Below, one piece after another: positions 30,863 to 41,133 of a stretch of 59,433 bases of DNA. How positions within the stretch are numbered: the first letter of the stretch is position 1; every line of letters starts with the position of its first letter. The position numbers and the translations under genes are program-made. Below the pieces are notes generated by a model, which was not told the DNA's origin, ran no database searches, and saw nothing but the letters and a program-made list of their open reading frames with translations. This DNA comes from Aureobasidium sp. EXF-3400. Its lineage: Eukaryota > Ascomycota > Dothideomycetes > Dothideales > Saccotheciaceae. The stretch spans positions 1-59,433 of the forward strand of contig SWBL01000321.1 of NCBI GenBank assembly GCA_024195585.1. The letters are read 5' to 3'.

Positions 30863-31402
30863 CGTGGAGATTGATTAGAGTGACCCAACTTGATGGAAAG
30901 ACAAGGACAATGTGAATGAAGGTGTTAGAGCAGTGTGATCATGGCACAGTGGACAGTAGAAGAATAGCTAGCATGCGATGTAGTAGGAGTCACACACGGA
31001 CACGTCGTCCCAATCAAGCAGGTTGATACGTGACCAACGAAACACCTCGTATCTAGGGTTGCCTGGCACAGATCCAACTTAAAGCAAGAAGATAGCAGCA
31101 TAAACATTCATGACCGATAGCTCTTATCGCAAGACTGCCTATCACCTCCGATACAGCACCCCGATATCGCATACCCCAGAACGCCTATGACGAGACCCGC
31201 AACCCATCCACATCATCAACCATCATGGTGCGGATACTGCGGATAATAGGCTACTCAAAAAAGTATATACATAGTCACCCATTCGTGTCAAACACAGATA
31301 AAGAAACCCCCAACCCCAACCCTCAATCCCATACTCAACTTATAAAACCTCTTGCACGCGTATCCTCTCTTCGCCAGCAAACCACCAACCAAACAAACAA
31401 CA
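30863..31402. promoter_or_regulatory. Shared divergent promoter (P450 / tautomerase)
   Basis: 540 bp between divergent starts, without a gene. Common regulation of the two enzymes is possible; no specific site was identified. Confidence 0.35.
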
Positions 31403-31869
31403 ATGCCTCTCGTAAAAATCGACATGATCAAGGGTGTTCGCTCACCAGAAGAGATCAAAAAACTAGCAGACGTGGTCCAAGAAATCATGCTTGCGAAATT
31501 CGCAGCTCCGCCTCGAGACAGATATCAAGTAAACACACCTTCCTCTTTCCTTCACCCCCTGCTCCCCCATCTCCAAACCCTCACTAACACACACCCCCAA
31601 AGGTCATAACCCAGCACGAACCCTACGAACTAATTTTCGAAGATACAAACCTGGGCATCCAACGCACCGAAAAACTAATCCTCATCCAAATCTTCCAGCA
31701 AGGAAGAAACGCAGACCAAAAGCAAGCCATCTATGCCACTCTGGCAGAACGTTTGGAAAGCGAATGTGGGGTTCCAAAGACGGATTTGGTGGTTAGTTGT
31801 TCTGCAAACACCAAAGAGGATTGGAGTTTTGGTTTGGGGAGGGCGCAGTTTTTGACTGGGGATTTGTAG
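31403..31869 (+). CDS. Tautomerase-superfamily protein (YusQ/MIF-like)
   Basis: Two exons, 31403..31528 and 31603..31869, give 130 residues; the 74-nt intron has TCACTAAC as branch site. The protein starts MPLVKIDMIKG, so after Met removal the catalytic Pro1 of the tautomerase superfamily is exposed. RSPEEIKKL, PPRDRYQ, then QHEPYELIFEDTNLGIQRT and the end DWSFGLGRAQFLTG match the YusQ-like tautomerases known mainly from bacteria and fungi. The two short beta-alpha-beta halves fit. A small keto-enol isomerase acting on an unsaturated acid is likely. The neighbouring P450 suggests, but does not prove, a shared degradative path. Confidence 0.88.
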
Positions 31870-32057
31870 ATAGGGATGAGAACAGAACGGAGAGAAAGAA
31901 GAAGGGACGATGATGATGGTGGTGTTCTTGGGTAGAAGGTTTTCATTGGGGGGTGTAGAAATTCATGCTAGCTATATGTGAAAGTCGTGGGAGTAAGTGC
32001 AGAATCAATGTATGCATGTATGGTCGTGAAAAGGTGTTCCAGTCGTCTAGCCCTCGC

Positions 32058-32799
32058 TCATCTCCTATCGGGGATAGGTTCGTAGTCGTCCTCAGCAGGC
32101 AACATCTTAGCAGCCACAGTGATGCCAATCATGTCCACCAACAGCACAATCCAAGAGACGGTGCAAAGAATCCAACTCCTATCCAGCTTCCAGCCGACAA
32201 AGAAGCGGTTATCATGATCAAACAGGAAAGCCTGTATATCTCGTCAGTAAATTTACCTCTTGTTTCCACTTCTTCAAAAAAAAAAAAACACAACTTACCA
32301 CAATCCCCATGGCAGCAATCTGGCAAACAACCACAACGCCCAAGAGACCAGCACACATCTTCCAGCCTCCTTCTCTGTTGCTTCTTCCTCCCAACAGCAC
32401 AACAGCAAAAGCGACAAAGGTTGCCAACTCCAGGACGACTGAGAAATTCATCAAGAAGCCTACGCTTCTCCACATAGAGCAGAAGTATCGGTCTTCGCCA
32501 TGGCAGTCTTCAGGGACTGGGAAGGGTGTGCAGTCAGAGGTGAGCGAGGAGCAGCGACGGTGCAGACCGTAGGATACGTGGATTGGAGCGGAGGGGTGCG
32601 CGGGATTGGGAGAGGTAGACACAGGACTGGTGTACGAGATCCAGTCGGGGAGAGCCATCGAGGTAAACGTCAGGGCGACGGCTGGAATGAGGGAGGGCAT
32701 ATTAGCATTTACTATCGACGCGCAAGCCGAAGAGCAAGAAGCAGACACACCTGCTAGGAAGACCCAAAGGCCTATGCCATAGACCATTCGTCGCGTCAT
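32058..32799 (-). CDS. Four-helix membrane protein, SUR7/claudin-like
   Basis: Three exons (32751..32799, 32299..32681, 32058..32231) give 201 residues. Introns are 69 and 67 nt; the second holds a run of 13 T on the coding strand. The joins create MVYGIGLWVFLAAVALTF as helix 1 and GIVAFLFDHDNRFFVGWKLD after helix 3. Helix 2 is NFSVVLELATFVAFAVVLL, helix 3 LLGVVVVCQIAAMGIV and helix 4 WILCTVSWIVLLVDMIG. The large loop after helix 1 contains CSSLTSDC and EDRYFC, comparable with the Cys loop of claudin/SUR7 proteins. The cytosolic tail is EDDYEPIPDRR. Expected in the plasma or vacuolar membrane. The family is assigned by layout, not by a search. Confidence 0.72.
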
Positions 32800-33706
32800 G
32801 TTTGCTTAGAGACGAGAATAGATCGAGTCAACACCTCGAGTATATGTCAAAGCCGCGACTTGAAGCCCAAGCAAGAAGTCGTCGAGCGCGAGCAAGAAGC
32901 CTGAGCCAGAAGTCGCAAAAGTCCTTGAAGGTGATAAGAACTCTCTCACAGCGGATATCGGTGAGTGAGTGAATCCTCGAACCAGCCTTGCCAGCCCTCG
33001 GTGCCTCCTTCCTACTCTGCACGTTGCCGCGATGATCGCTTAATCCTGGCGCCTGCTTCCTGCCCTGCCACTTTATCGCTCGATCTTCGCGAAACACCTT
33101 ACGTCATTTAACAAAGAGAGCAGGGTCGTACCTTTGACCACCTATCTCGAGAACACCGACGGCGATATCTCGATGAGCACGATAGGTATTGGTAATTTAG
33201 ATTGCTGAATATGTTTATAGGTAAATCTTCTATTTGCATACCGAGCTTTGGATGGATTGATAGAGAGTTGAGGAGGATATCCAGCATTCATGAGAATGGG
33301 ATGACCACACCAAAAAAACTCACCGCCGACCAGGTGCATTTCGACGTTCGACTTTGATGACAATTCAGTTCACAAAGGTTGCAAAAAGCATGAACGACAT
33401 GTAAGGATTCAATACTAGAAGTAAAAGAAATATTCGACTGCTACAAAAAATAGACGACATACATAACAAAAAAAATCAATGGTATCATTCTTTCCCCCCT
33501 TATCAAACCGAGCACAGCTTCAAAGATCCTAAGCTCATCTCTTATGTCTAGTAGTGACCTGGCAAAAAAGCAACAAAGGAAAATAGATAGAAAAAGGCCA
33601 GGATTATACATTATGAGAAAAAGAGCCTTCTTTACTTCGTTTTCCAAACATCCATCTCAATTCCCCTGCTGTTCTGTTTCTCCCTCGTTCATCATTATGA
33701 CTTTGT
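32800..33706. other. Intergenic, no gene recognised
   Basis: About 0.9 kb. Open frames are below 90 codons without recognisable motifs. AT-rich near 33420-33480, which should be the 3' flank of the large gene that follows. Confidence 0.5.
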
Positions 33707-36700
33707 TTAGTCGTTTAGGCCAAAGAGTTTTCTCAGGCCTGAGAACTTCTTCTTCTTGCCTGAGCTCTGCATGGTGCCTCCGTTGGCCATGCGATTGAGG
33801 TCGTTGCCGCTCATGCTGCGTCTGTTTTCTGGTCGCATGCTCCTCTTCATTGTCGGAACGCCATCGCTGGTTGTTGGTCTGGCATCGTTGCTGTCATCGC
33901 CATTGGTGTCTGCAGCAGCTAGAGGCCAATTCTGTGGTGTTGTACGTCTTTGTAGCTTGGGCTGTTTACTGGGGCTACGCAAAGTGGTAGGGCTGCGTGG
34001 TTGTTGTGAATCTACCGGCGAGCTGGGTACGACCGAAGAACTGTTTCTGCGAAGCACACTACCAAGGAAACCCCTACGTCTAGTAGGTGTCAAGGGTACT
34101 TCTGGTCCGGCAGATGCAGTGTTGCTTTCTGGCACTGGAGGCGCCGGAGGTACGCCAGGTTCACGACCTCCGTTCATGGCAGCGACATTACGTCTAGCAG
34201 CTTCCATTGCTGCATCAATATCCGACTGACTGGGTACGGCAGGCTTGTTACTGGCTCTACCAGCAACCTTCTTCTTGCCTCTGCGACCTTCATCTTCAGA
34301 GTCAGAAAGGTCAGTCGAATCAGAGTCTTGACCTCCACGTTTGGGAATGCCGCGGACTGGAGCAAGGTTGGCAGGCATGTGCTTGGGTGGGCCAATAGGC
34401 GAGTCCTCATCATCAGAATCGGCAAAGCGACTGCGGTATGCTCCTCGAGGAGCGTCATCCTCATCGTCGCTGTCAACAAATCGTGATTTAAAACCTCCAG
34501 ATCTTGTCTTTGGTGCTGGTGCAGGTGTAGCCTTCGACTTGCCAAAGCCAGACATACCGAAGCCCGATGAAGCTTTCGCATCACGCGAAGCTCTGCTGTT
34601 CTTGCCACGCATTGTAGGCGCGTCATCGGCAGGTGCTCCACGCAAGGATTGTCGGATCATCTCGCCTTGGTTACGTCCCATGAAGGAGCCTGTTGGTGAG
34701 AGCGAGCGCAGACTGAATCTGCCACTGCCAGCCTTCGCTGGTGGCGAGGTCGGGCGTCCACGTTCAGCTGGTGCGGGGCCTGCATCGATCGAGCCAGAGC
34801 GCATCGAACGTTTCATGGTGTACTTGCCCATGGAATCGACCGTCGAGACAGAACCACGACGCTTGTTCTTCCTGAAGCTGGACTCGGAATCCGAATCATT
34901 AGCTGGAAGAGGGGCCACAACCGGCTTGGTAGGCTTTTGTACTGGCTGCGATTTGGCAGCGGCTGCAGCGGCTGAACCTGCTCCTGGAATACTAGTCGTG
35001 ACAGGAGCCGAAGCTCTGGAAGGTGTTCTAGCACCAGCATCTCCGCGCATGGAAGTTCTCATAGAACCCCCTTCAGAGCGGCCTGATCCACCAGCACGCA
35101 TAGAAGTACGCATGTGTGTCTCGTTTGAGGAAGCAGCAGGTGCAGGGGGACCACGCATAGACTTTCGCATTTGACCCTCGCTCGATGTACGCTCCGACTC
35201 CCCAGAATCACGCATCGACTTGCGCAATGTAGGCTCATGCGGTTCTTGCTGATCTCTGGCGTCGAAAGGATCATCTCTAGCTGCGATTGCAGCTGGTGCA
35301 AATGTGGTGGGATTCGTAATGTCCACTTGATTGACCGGCTGCTTCTTCTTCCTAGCTTTGGGCGCCGATTCGACCACAGGGACTGCAATCGCAGCCTCAG
35401 CTTCGGCTTCGAGTTCTTCTTTCTTCTTTCTGCTCAGACTGCTCCAGTAGGCAGTTGCCGAGTCCCAGTCGGTGTTATCGGTCACAAGCTGCTCGTCCGT
35501 CAGAGCAGATGAGGTTGATATGGTCCCGCGTGAAGGCGGAAGGGCAACTTGTGGGCTGACTGGAGGGCTAGGAATAACAGCTGCAGGTTTGGTCACAGGA
35601 CTTTCGACAATAGCATCGAGAGAGGCGAAGCCACTGGGCTCGAACTCTTCTTCAGCGTCGGCAAAGTCTTCGCTCATGTCCGAATCAGACTCGTAGATGG
35701 GTTGCAACACGGGTGAGTGTCCGTCTACTGAAGCCTGTGCAGGTTGCAAGGCTGCGGTCTCGTCATCGCTTGAGTCGTTTTCTGACAACAGAGCTTCATC
35801 ACGAATTGCTTGTCTGGATAGCCCAGCAGACTTTTGTTCTTCCCATTGTTCACCGTCCCATGATCCAGGCATACTATTGCGCTGTTTGAGCGTAGGTCTC
35901 TGCGTCGTTTGCCCAGCCACTGTTTCCAGGGGAGATTCAGACTCCTCTTCGGGGCCGGGTGTGGGAGGCTGGAATTGGAGCGAAGGCACAGCCTGCTCAA
36001 TTGGGTTCGCTTCAGGAGCTTCTGTGTAGTGCTCCGAGACTCCAGACTCGTGAGCAGACGGTACAGTCTCGTCCTTGGCAAGAATTTCCTCAGCTTGAGA
36101 AGACACCTGAACTTGAGTTTCCACCTCATCCTCAGAATAGGCCGAATCCGAATTATCCGCTGGTGTCTCCTTACTAGTAACCTGAGGAGGTAATGGCTCG
36201 TTTGTGGTAGGTGGCTGGGATTCAACATGGCGAGCCTTTTCGGCGTAATGCTGGGCAAGAACAGCGCCTACCAATTCGTCGTTCGACACCTCGCGATGTT
36301 CTGGCAAGGTGCTCGCACTGTCTGTCATGCTAGAAGACACAGTCTCGGTGACCTTCTCGGGCTTCTCTACTTGCTCAGGTTTACGACCTCTGACGCTGCT
36401 GAAGGATGGGAGTGCTGATCGTGGCTTCATTATTTCGTTGATGTTGTCGTTCGCCCATGATCCTGAAAGTTCTCTTCGTGCATTAGGGTCAACAGCAGGC
36501 GAGATAGGGGCGTTACCATCTTCGCTGATGCGAACGCTCTTCTTTGCCTTTGCCGGCTTGATCCCATCCTGAGAGGCCAAAGACGTAGTGTCTGATGTTT
36601 CACTAGGGGGAGCTCTTGGTCCACCATTGACGGCAACATTGGGTGAAATGTTCCTGACTGATGAAGCAGGAGACTGTCTAAGTGCCGACTTCATGGGCGA

Positions 36701-38131
36701 GACAGATCGAGGTGGCGGCTGGTGTCTAATGTTAAGCGGGGTTGCCAGTGACTTTCCTTCGCCAAAATGAGCATGCACGTTGCGCGAAGGGCTTGAGGAA
36801 ACAGCACGCTGACCGTTGCCCCTAGGAATATCCAGGCTGACAGCTCTTTGACGCGTGCCTCCCGGAGCAACGTAAGCCTGGACTGGTCCCTCGGATGTCG
36901 TGATAATACCAGAGGCAGTCCCTGGATCAGTGTCTCGAAGCGACCTCAGAAGGCTGTGTTTGACAGGCGTAGATTTTGGCTTGGGCTTGGATTGAATCTC
37001 AGCAGTGGCTTCAGCTTCCGGGTCCTCGCGAACCATAGATGGCTGCTTGTGCAAGGTACTTGTGGGTCGAGGAGAGCTGGGGCTATTCGAGGCATCTGTA
37101 CTTGGAGAAGGATTGACAGGAGCAAGCGACGAGCCTGCTGAAGCTTGAGTATCGACAGGCGACACGACGGTTGTCCTTTTCTTCTTCTTAGGTGTTATAT
37201 CTGCCTGTGTAGGCTGGATTGGCGCGGGTTTTATCTGAACAGGTTGTTGTGGTTCGGTTCGCACAGCAGAACCGGTGGGAGCGGTGTTCATGGTACCATT
37301 GGCGAGACGAGCTCCTTCAGTGACAGTCTTCTTGTTCTTCTTGACGGGCGCACTGGCAGCGTTCTGCACATCTTGCTGTATCTTTCTCGCTGCTGGCGAG
37401 GAGAAATCCATGGCGGACTGGGGCCTAGCGGGTGAGGGGTTTGCGCGAGGAGTTCCGTTACTGACCTTGGGCGAGGTGAACCAACCAACGCTCGAATTTG
37501 GGCGGGGAGGAGGAGAAATGGCACGAGCAGGACTCATGGGCCGCGAGAAGTTGACACCGGAACTGTCTTCTCTCTTCAAATCAGGCATTTTGGGAAGGTT
37601 GAGCGTCCTGCCTGCTCTGTCGACACTTGTGTTGCGTTGCGCACTCCTAGGGCCTTTGGGAGTGCTTGGACTGGGCAGACTTGTACGACTCGGCACGTCC
37701 AAACTTGCAGCCCTTCTCTGTGTTCTGACGACATTCTTAGGGATGGCGGGAACTGGAGGAGCATCAGGCGCAGGCGACACGGCTCTTGGTCTGCCACCAG
37801 GCGAGGGCGATCGGAAGGTTCGGTCGGTCATGGACGAATTACTAGTTGTTCTGACCATGCTGTTCCTAGTATTTCCACCCATGACAGCGCCACTTGCGAC
37901 CGAAGATTGGGAGCCTCTCCGAACCATGCGCTTGGTCTGGATGGAACCCACTGGTTCCGGCGACGACGTATGGGAACGGAGGGCGGAGGCGGCAGCGGCC
38001 GAGGACAGCGAAGCGGCCGACGGGGACTTGTTAAGAAAGGCGGCGCTCGCTGCTATGGCAGCTGAGGAACTTGGAGGAGGCCCACGAGGCAGCGGCTGGA
38101 CTGGTTGTGAGCGGTGGTTAACAGGATACAT
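33707..38131 (-). CDS. Very large disordered Ser/Pro-rich protein, possibly eisosomal (Seg1/Eis1-like)
   Basis: Single exon. The chosen ATG at 38131 (MYPVNHRSQP) gives 1,474 residues; an in-frame ATG at 38206 adds 25. Almost the entire chain is low-complexity, rich in Ser, Pro, Ala, Arg and Glu. Three parts look constrained. One is an Ala-rich N-terminus (AAIAASAAFLNKSPSAASL) leading to VGSIQTKRMVRRGS. The second is a run of short repeats of type RKSMR or RTSMR in the last third. The third is the C-terminus KKKKFSGLRKLFGLND, a basic amphipathic helix. This pattern recalls fungal eisosome proteins such as Seg1 or Eis1, which stabilise plasma-membrane furrows, but I cannot confirm homology. Many RxxS and SP sites suggest heavy phosphorylation. 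A 4.4-kb intron-less frame argues strongly that it is real. Confidence 0.75.
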   Translation of the reverse strand: MYPVNHRSQPVQPLPRGPPPSSSAAIAASAAFLNKSPSAASLSSAAAASALRSHTSSPEPVGSIQTKRMVRRGSQSSVASGAVMGGNTRNSMVRTTSNSSMTDRTFRSPSPGGRPRAVSPAPDAPPVPAIPKNVVRTQRRAASLDVPSRTSLPSPSTPKGPRSAQRNTSVDRAGRTLNLPKMPDLKREDSSGVNFSRPMSPARAISPPPRPNSSVGWFTSPKVSNGTPRANPSPARPQSAMDFSSPAARKIQQDVQNAASAPVKKNKKTVTEGARLANGTMNTAPTGSAVRTEPQQPVQIKPAPIQPTQADITPKKKKRTTVVSPVDTQASAGSSLAPVNPSPSTDASNSPSSPRPTSTLHKQPSMVREDPEAEATAEIQSKPKPKSTPVKHSLLRSLRDTDPGTASGIITTSEGPVQAYVAPGGTRQRAVSLDIPRGNGQRAVSSSPSRNVHAHFGEGKSLATPLNIRHQPPPRSVSPMKSALRQSPASSVRNISPNVAVNGGPRAPPSETSDTTSLASQDGIKPAKAKKSVRISEDGNAPISPAVDPNARRELSGSWANDNINEIMKPRSALPSFSSVRGRKPEQVEKPEKVTETVSSSMTDSASTLPEHREVSNDELVGAVLAQHYAEKARHVESQPPTTNEPLPPQVTSKETPADNSDSAYSEDEVETQVQVSSQAEEILAKDETVPSAHESGVSEHYTEAPEANPIEQAVPSLQFQPPTPGPEEESESPLETVAGQTTQRPTLKQRNSMPGSWDGEQWEEQKSAGLSRQAIRDEALLSENDSSDDETAALQPAQASVDGHSPVLQPIYESDSDMSEDFADAEEEFEPSGFASLDAIVESPVTKPAAVIPSPPVSPQVALPPSRGTISTSSALTDEQLVTDNTDWDSATAYWSSLSRKKKEELEAEAEAAIAVPVVESAPKARKKKQPVNQVDITNPTTFAPAAIAARDDPFDARDQQEPHEPTLRKSMRDSGESERTSSEGQMRKSMRGPPAPAASSNETHMRTSMRAGGSGRSEGGSMRTSMRGDAGARTPSRASAPVTTSIPGAGSAAAAAAKSQPVQKPTKPVVAPLPANDSDSESSFRKNKRRGSVSTVDSMGKYTMKRSMRSGSIDAGPAPAERGRPTSPPAKAGSGRFSLRSLSPTGSFMGRNQGEMIRQSLRGAPADDAPTMRGKNSRASRDAKASSGFGMSGFGKSKATPAPAPKTRSGGFKSRFVDSDDEDDAPRGAYRSRFADSDDEDSPIGPPKHMPANLAPVRGIPKRGGQDSDSTDLSDSEDEGRRGKKKVAGRASNKPAVPSQSDIDAAMEAARRNVAAMNGGREPGVPPAPPVPESNTASAGPEVPLTPTRRRGFLGSVLRRNSSSVVPSSPVDSQQPRSPTTLRSPSKQPKLQRRTTPQNWPLAAADTNGDDSNDARPTTSDGVPTMKRSMRPENRRSMSGNDLNRMANGGTMQSSGKKKKFSGLRKLFGLND

Positions 38132-39482
38132 GTAGCACGGGACCGACCGGCTGCGAGCTCGCGCGCTTGCGAGCAAATAATGGCATCTTGACAAGGAGAC
38201 GTCCAAAGCGTCAATTGATGTCTAAAAATGCCTTGATGAGGGTGATGCGTCTAAGACGGATGCTTGCGACAAGTATCTTGATTCGAAGGGCGATAGAATT
38301 CCAGCGCGTCACAAACACATGACGTGCCCGGGGAAGTCTTGATTGGAGAAGTCAGGGCCTGGTTATTGCGTATGAGCCTGCAGGCGCTGTGCAAGTCGCA
38401 GAGCCGGATATACTAGAGCACAAGAATACTTGCGATGAATAGCGCGTCAAGGACGAGAGGGAGGAGGGGGGAGGATGCAAAGACTCAATTCGACCGTTCA
38501 ACATGGCCTGCCTGTCTTTGCTCCTTCCTCCTTGTCTCGACCTCCATCTCTTATTAAGCTTTTGCATGACGATCCCGCTGCCGACCATGTCCGTGCGCTA
38601 CCGCTGAACCATTGCGCTGCGACAGCACAACCACAAAACAACCTCATTGATCTGGTGCTGGTGGCGCTGCGAGGAATGCTGTGTCTTGTATTTCCTTGTT
38701 TGTGGCCTCTTGTTACGACCCATACACCATGGTTGTCATCTGTATCGCCTTGACATGGTTGCCATATTCGACCTCACAGTTGTTAAATTCGCGCGTCATC
38801 AACATGCAGATCTGTTTGGTCTTGGCTACCAATTTGTCAACCGTGCAATTTCATCTGCGGGAAAGAAGAACAACACGAGGCATGAAACAGAAGGTATGAA
38901 ATGCTCCGTGGTCCAATCCTGACACCAAGTTCACGTCGTAGCCATACGGGCATCAACACTCGTTGCACTTCTCAACCGTCGTGCTGGGATTTGGTTGTTG
39001 ATCACCCCGTTGATCTGTCCTCCATGCGCTGCGCTCGTGCCAGGTTGATCTTGAAAAGTCCCTCCGAGGATGCCCTGATACGCCTACGAGCAAGCTAAAA
39101 AGATGCCATATAGAGACAGGTGGGGTCCTAGGGGCCAACAGAGGCATCTTCAAACACCCTGACTTGTGAGTCTTTGCTGTTGCTTCATGGCCCGCGCACG
39201 CTCTTGCGACTGCGTAGCCGGACGTTAACAACTCCAGTCATACATGAGACGGACGATTGAACATCCGCCAGATATAACTTGTTATGCTGGATGACCAAGC
39301 ACCTGGGAGCTATCAGACAAATTAAAGACTGACCTCGGCAAAGCGGAGCACTGGAGCTTCAGCTTACGACTCCTCTCTGACGTGACCATTGTACTTTGAT
39401 CTATGCTACCTATATCTTTTACTCCAACCAGGCATAATAATCTTTATGCGACAGCTGTTTTCACTATTGACAGATTTTCATC
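38132..39482. other. Divergent intergenic region
   Basis: About 1.35 kb between the disordered-protein gene (-) and the epoxide hydrolase (+). Open frames are under 93 codons and look random. No RNA gene was recognised. Confidence 0.5.
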
Positions 39483-40661
39483 ATGACTTCGCTTGAATCA
39501 TTGCCGCTGCCACAAGGCCTGGAAGAATCATATATCGACTGTACAGACTCGTGCGGAATCGTGTTCCATATCATCTCTGCTGGACAAAAGAACAAGCCTC
39601 TGATACTCTTGACACATGGATTCCCAGAGATTGCCTTTTCATGGCGAAGAATCATGCCAGCCTTAGCAGCACAAGGATACTATGTCGTTGCTCCCGATCA
39701 GCGAGGATATGGCAGAACCACTGGCTGGGACACACGACCATTCCATGAAGTCGACTTGAACCAATTTACTATGACAAATTTGGTCAGAGATCTGGTCTGC
39801 CTGGTGTACGCACTGGGCTACAAGGAGGTCCATTGCCATATTGGACACGACTTTGGTGCAGTTTCTAGTGCTATGGCACCTCTCATGCGACCTGACATGT
39901 TCAAAAGCTGCATTCAAATGTCGCATCCTCACCACGCACCGCCGACTCCACCTTTCGAGGTAGAAGCCTCAGCGGAGCCTATATCGAATCCTGGATCTGG
40001 CTCAAGTTCGAAACTGAATATTCAAGCAGAGCTTGCGAAACTTGAGCCTCCTAGGAAGCACTACAAATGGTACAACTCGACTTCAAGCGCTTCGAAAGAC
40101 TGGGAGACAGCACCGCAGGGGCTGCATGAATTTCTTCGAGGCTATTTCCACGTCAAATCGGCCGACTGGCCACACAATGATCCGAAGCCGTTAAAGGCAT
40201 GGTCAGCCGCTGATTTAGAACAGATGCCTCATTACTACATCATGCCAAAAGACTGTAGCATGCCAGAGACGATATCTGACATGATGAAAAGTGAAGATAG
40301 CTCTGCGACCAAAGGCTGGCTGCCTGACTCGGAACTGGCCGTTTATGTGAAAGAGTGGCAGCGCGTAGGATTTCAAGGTGGATTAAACTGGTATAGAGCG
40401 CAGACCAGTTCGTCACAGATCCAAAAGGCAGACATGTTGTTGTTTGCAGGAAAGAGGATCGAGGTGCCTTGTGCATTCATAAGTGGTGACAAGGACTGGG
40501 GTAATTACCAGCAGCCTGGAGCGCTTGACGGCTACAAAAATAGCTGTTCAGACTTCCGAGGGGTCACATTTATCCCACATGCGGGACACTGGGTGCAGCA
40601 GGAGCAGGCCGAGAAAGTGATCGAGGCGGTGTGCAAGTTTCTTGATGGACTTTCTGCGTAG
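39483..40661 (+). CDS. Epoxide hydrolase-like alpha/beta hydrolase
   Basis: Single exon, 392 residues. Motifs of the epoxide hydrolase family are present in order. The oxyanion HGFP is at 45-48, followed by DQRGYGRT. The nucleophile elbow GHDFGA has Asp123 instead of Ser, which is diagnostic for epoxide hydrolases and dehalogenases. FISGDKDW carries the charge-relay acid near 338, and GHWVQQE the catalytic His near 369. A lid region with Tyr residues (PHYYIMP) lies between them. It would hydrolyse an epoxide to a diol in the cytosol; no signal peptide is seen. Compared with typical members, an insert rich in Ser follows the nucleophile (SNPGSGSSSKLN). The physiological substrate is unknown. 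Confidence 0.92.
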   Translation: MTSLESLPLPQGLEESYIDCTDSCGIVFHIISAGQKNKPLILLTHGFPEIAFSWRRIMPALAAQGYYVVAPDQRGYGRTTGWDTRPFHEVDLNQFTMTNLVRDLVCLVYALGYKEVHCHIGHDFGAVSSAMAPLMRPDMFKSCIQMSHPHHAPPTPPFEVEASAEPISNPGSGSSSKLNIQAELAKLEPPRKHYKWYNSTSSASKDWETAPQGLHEFLRGYFHVKSADWPHNDPKPLKAWSAADLEQMPHYYIMPKDCSMPETISDMMKSEDSSATKGWLPDSELAVYVKEWQRVGFQGGLNWYRAQTSSSQIQKADMLLFAGKRIEVPCAFISGDKDWGNYQQPGALDGYKNSCSDFRGVTFIPHAGHWVQQEQAEKVIEAVCKFLDGLSA

Positions 40662-41133
40662 AGGTCAGCTGGCAGTTTTAGGTGCATATTATTGTAGATA
40701 TTATGCATGGGCCTTCACATGTCAAGTCGAGGTATAACAATGCATGGTGCACGTGCCTTTTTCATGACTTCGCTGGCCTTCGATTGTGAACAAAGAAAGA
40801 GAAGCATAGAACGGTAGGCCGTCTGCCCAGCAACCATCGAAAAGAATTTTACCAGAAAGCTCTGTACTCATCTAGACCTTTTCACTGCTTTATCTCTTCT
40901 CTGTGAGCCAACACGGTCGAAGGAGATTGTGATATACGTCAGGGAGATTTTTCGGTGCAAACCCCTCCAAGCAGGAAAGTCGTCGGGCCAGACCCCGCCT
41001 AAATCCTCTTCCCTCAGTCATCAACCCATCGCCCAAAACCATCGACTCTGTACTACCACGCCCTGTACACATCCCGGACACTTTCTGAAACACGCCGCTC
41101 GATATTTGTAGCCTCCTCTCTTGTTCGGCAACG
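40662..41133. other. Intergenic between tandem genes
   Basis: 472 bp without a recognisable gene. The pyrimidine-rich stretch before 41134 is probably leader. Confidence 0.45.

Noticed and set aside
37275..38135. 286-codon plus-strand open frame opposite the giant disordered protein
   Set aside because: Antisense to the Ser/Pro-rich N-terminal coding region; Gly/Arg-rich product without motif.
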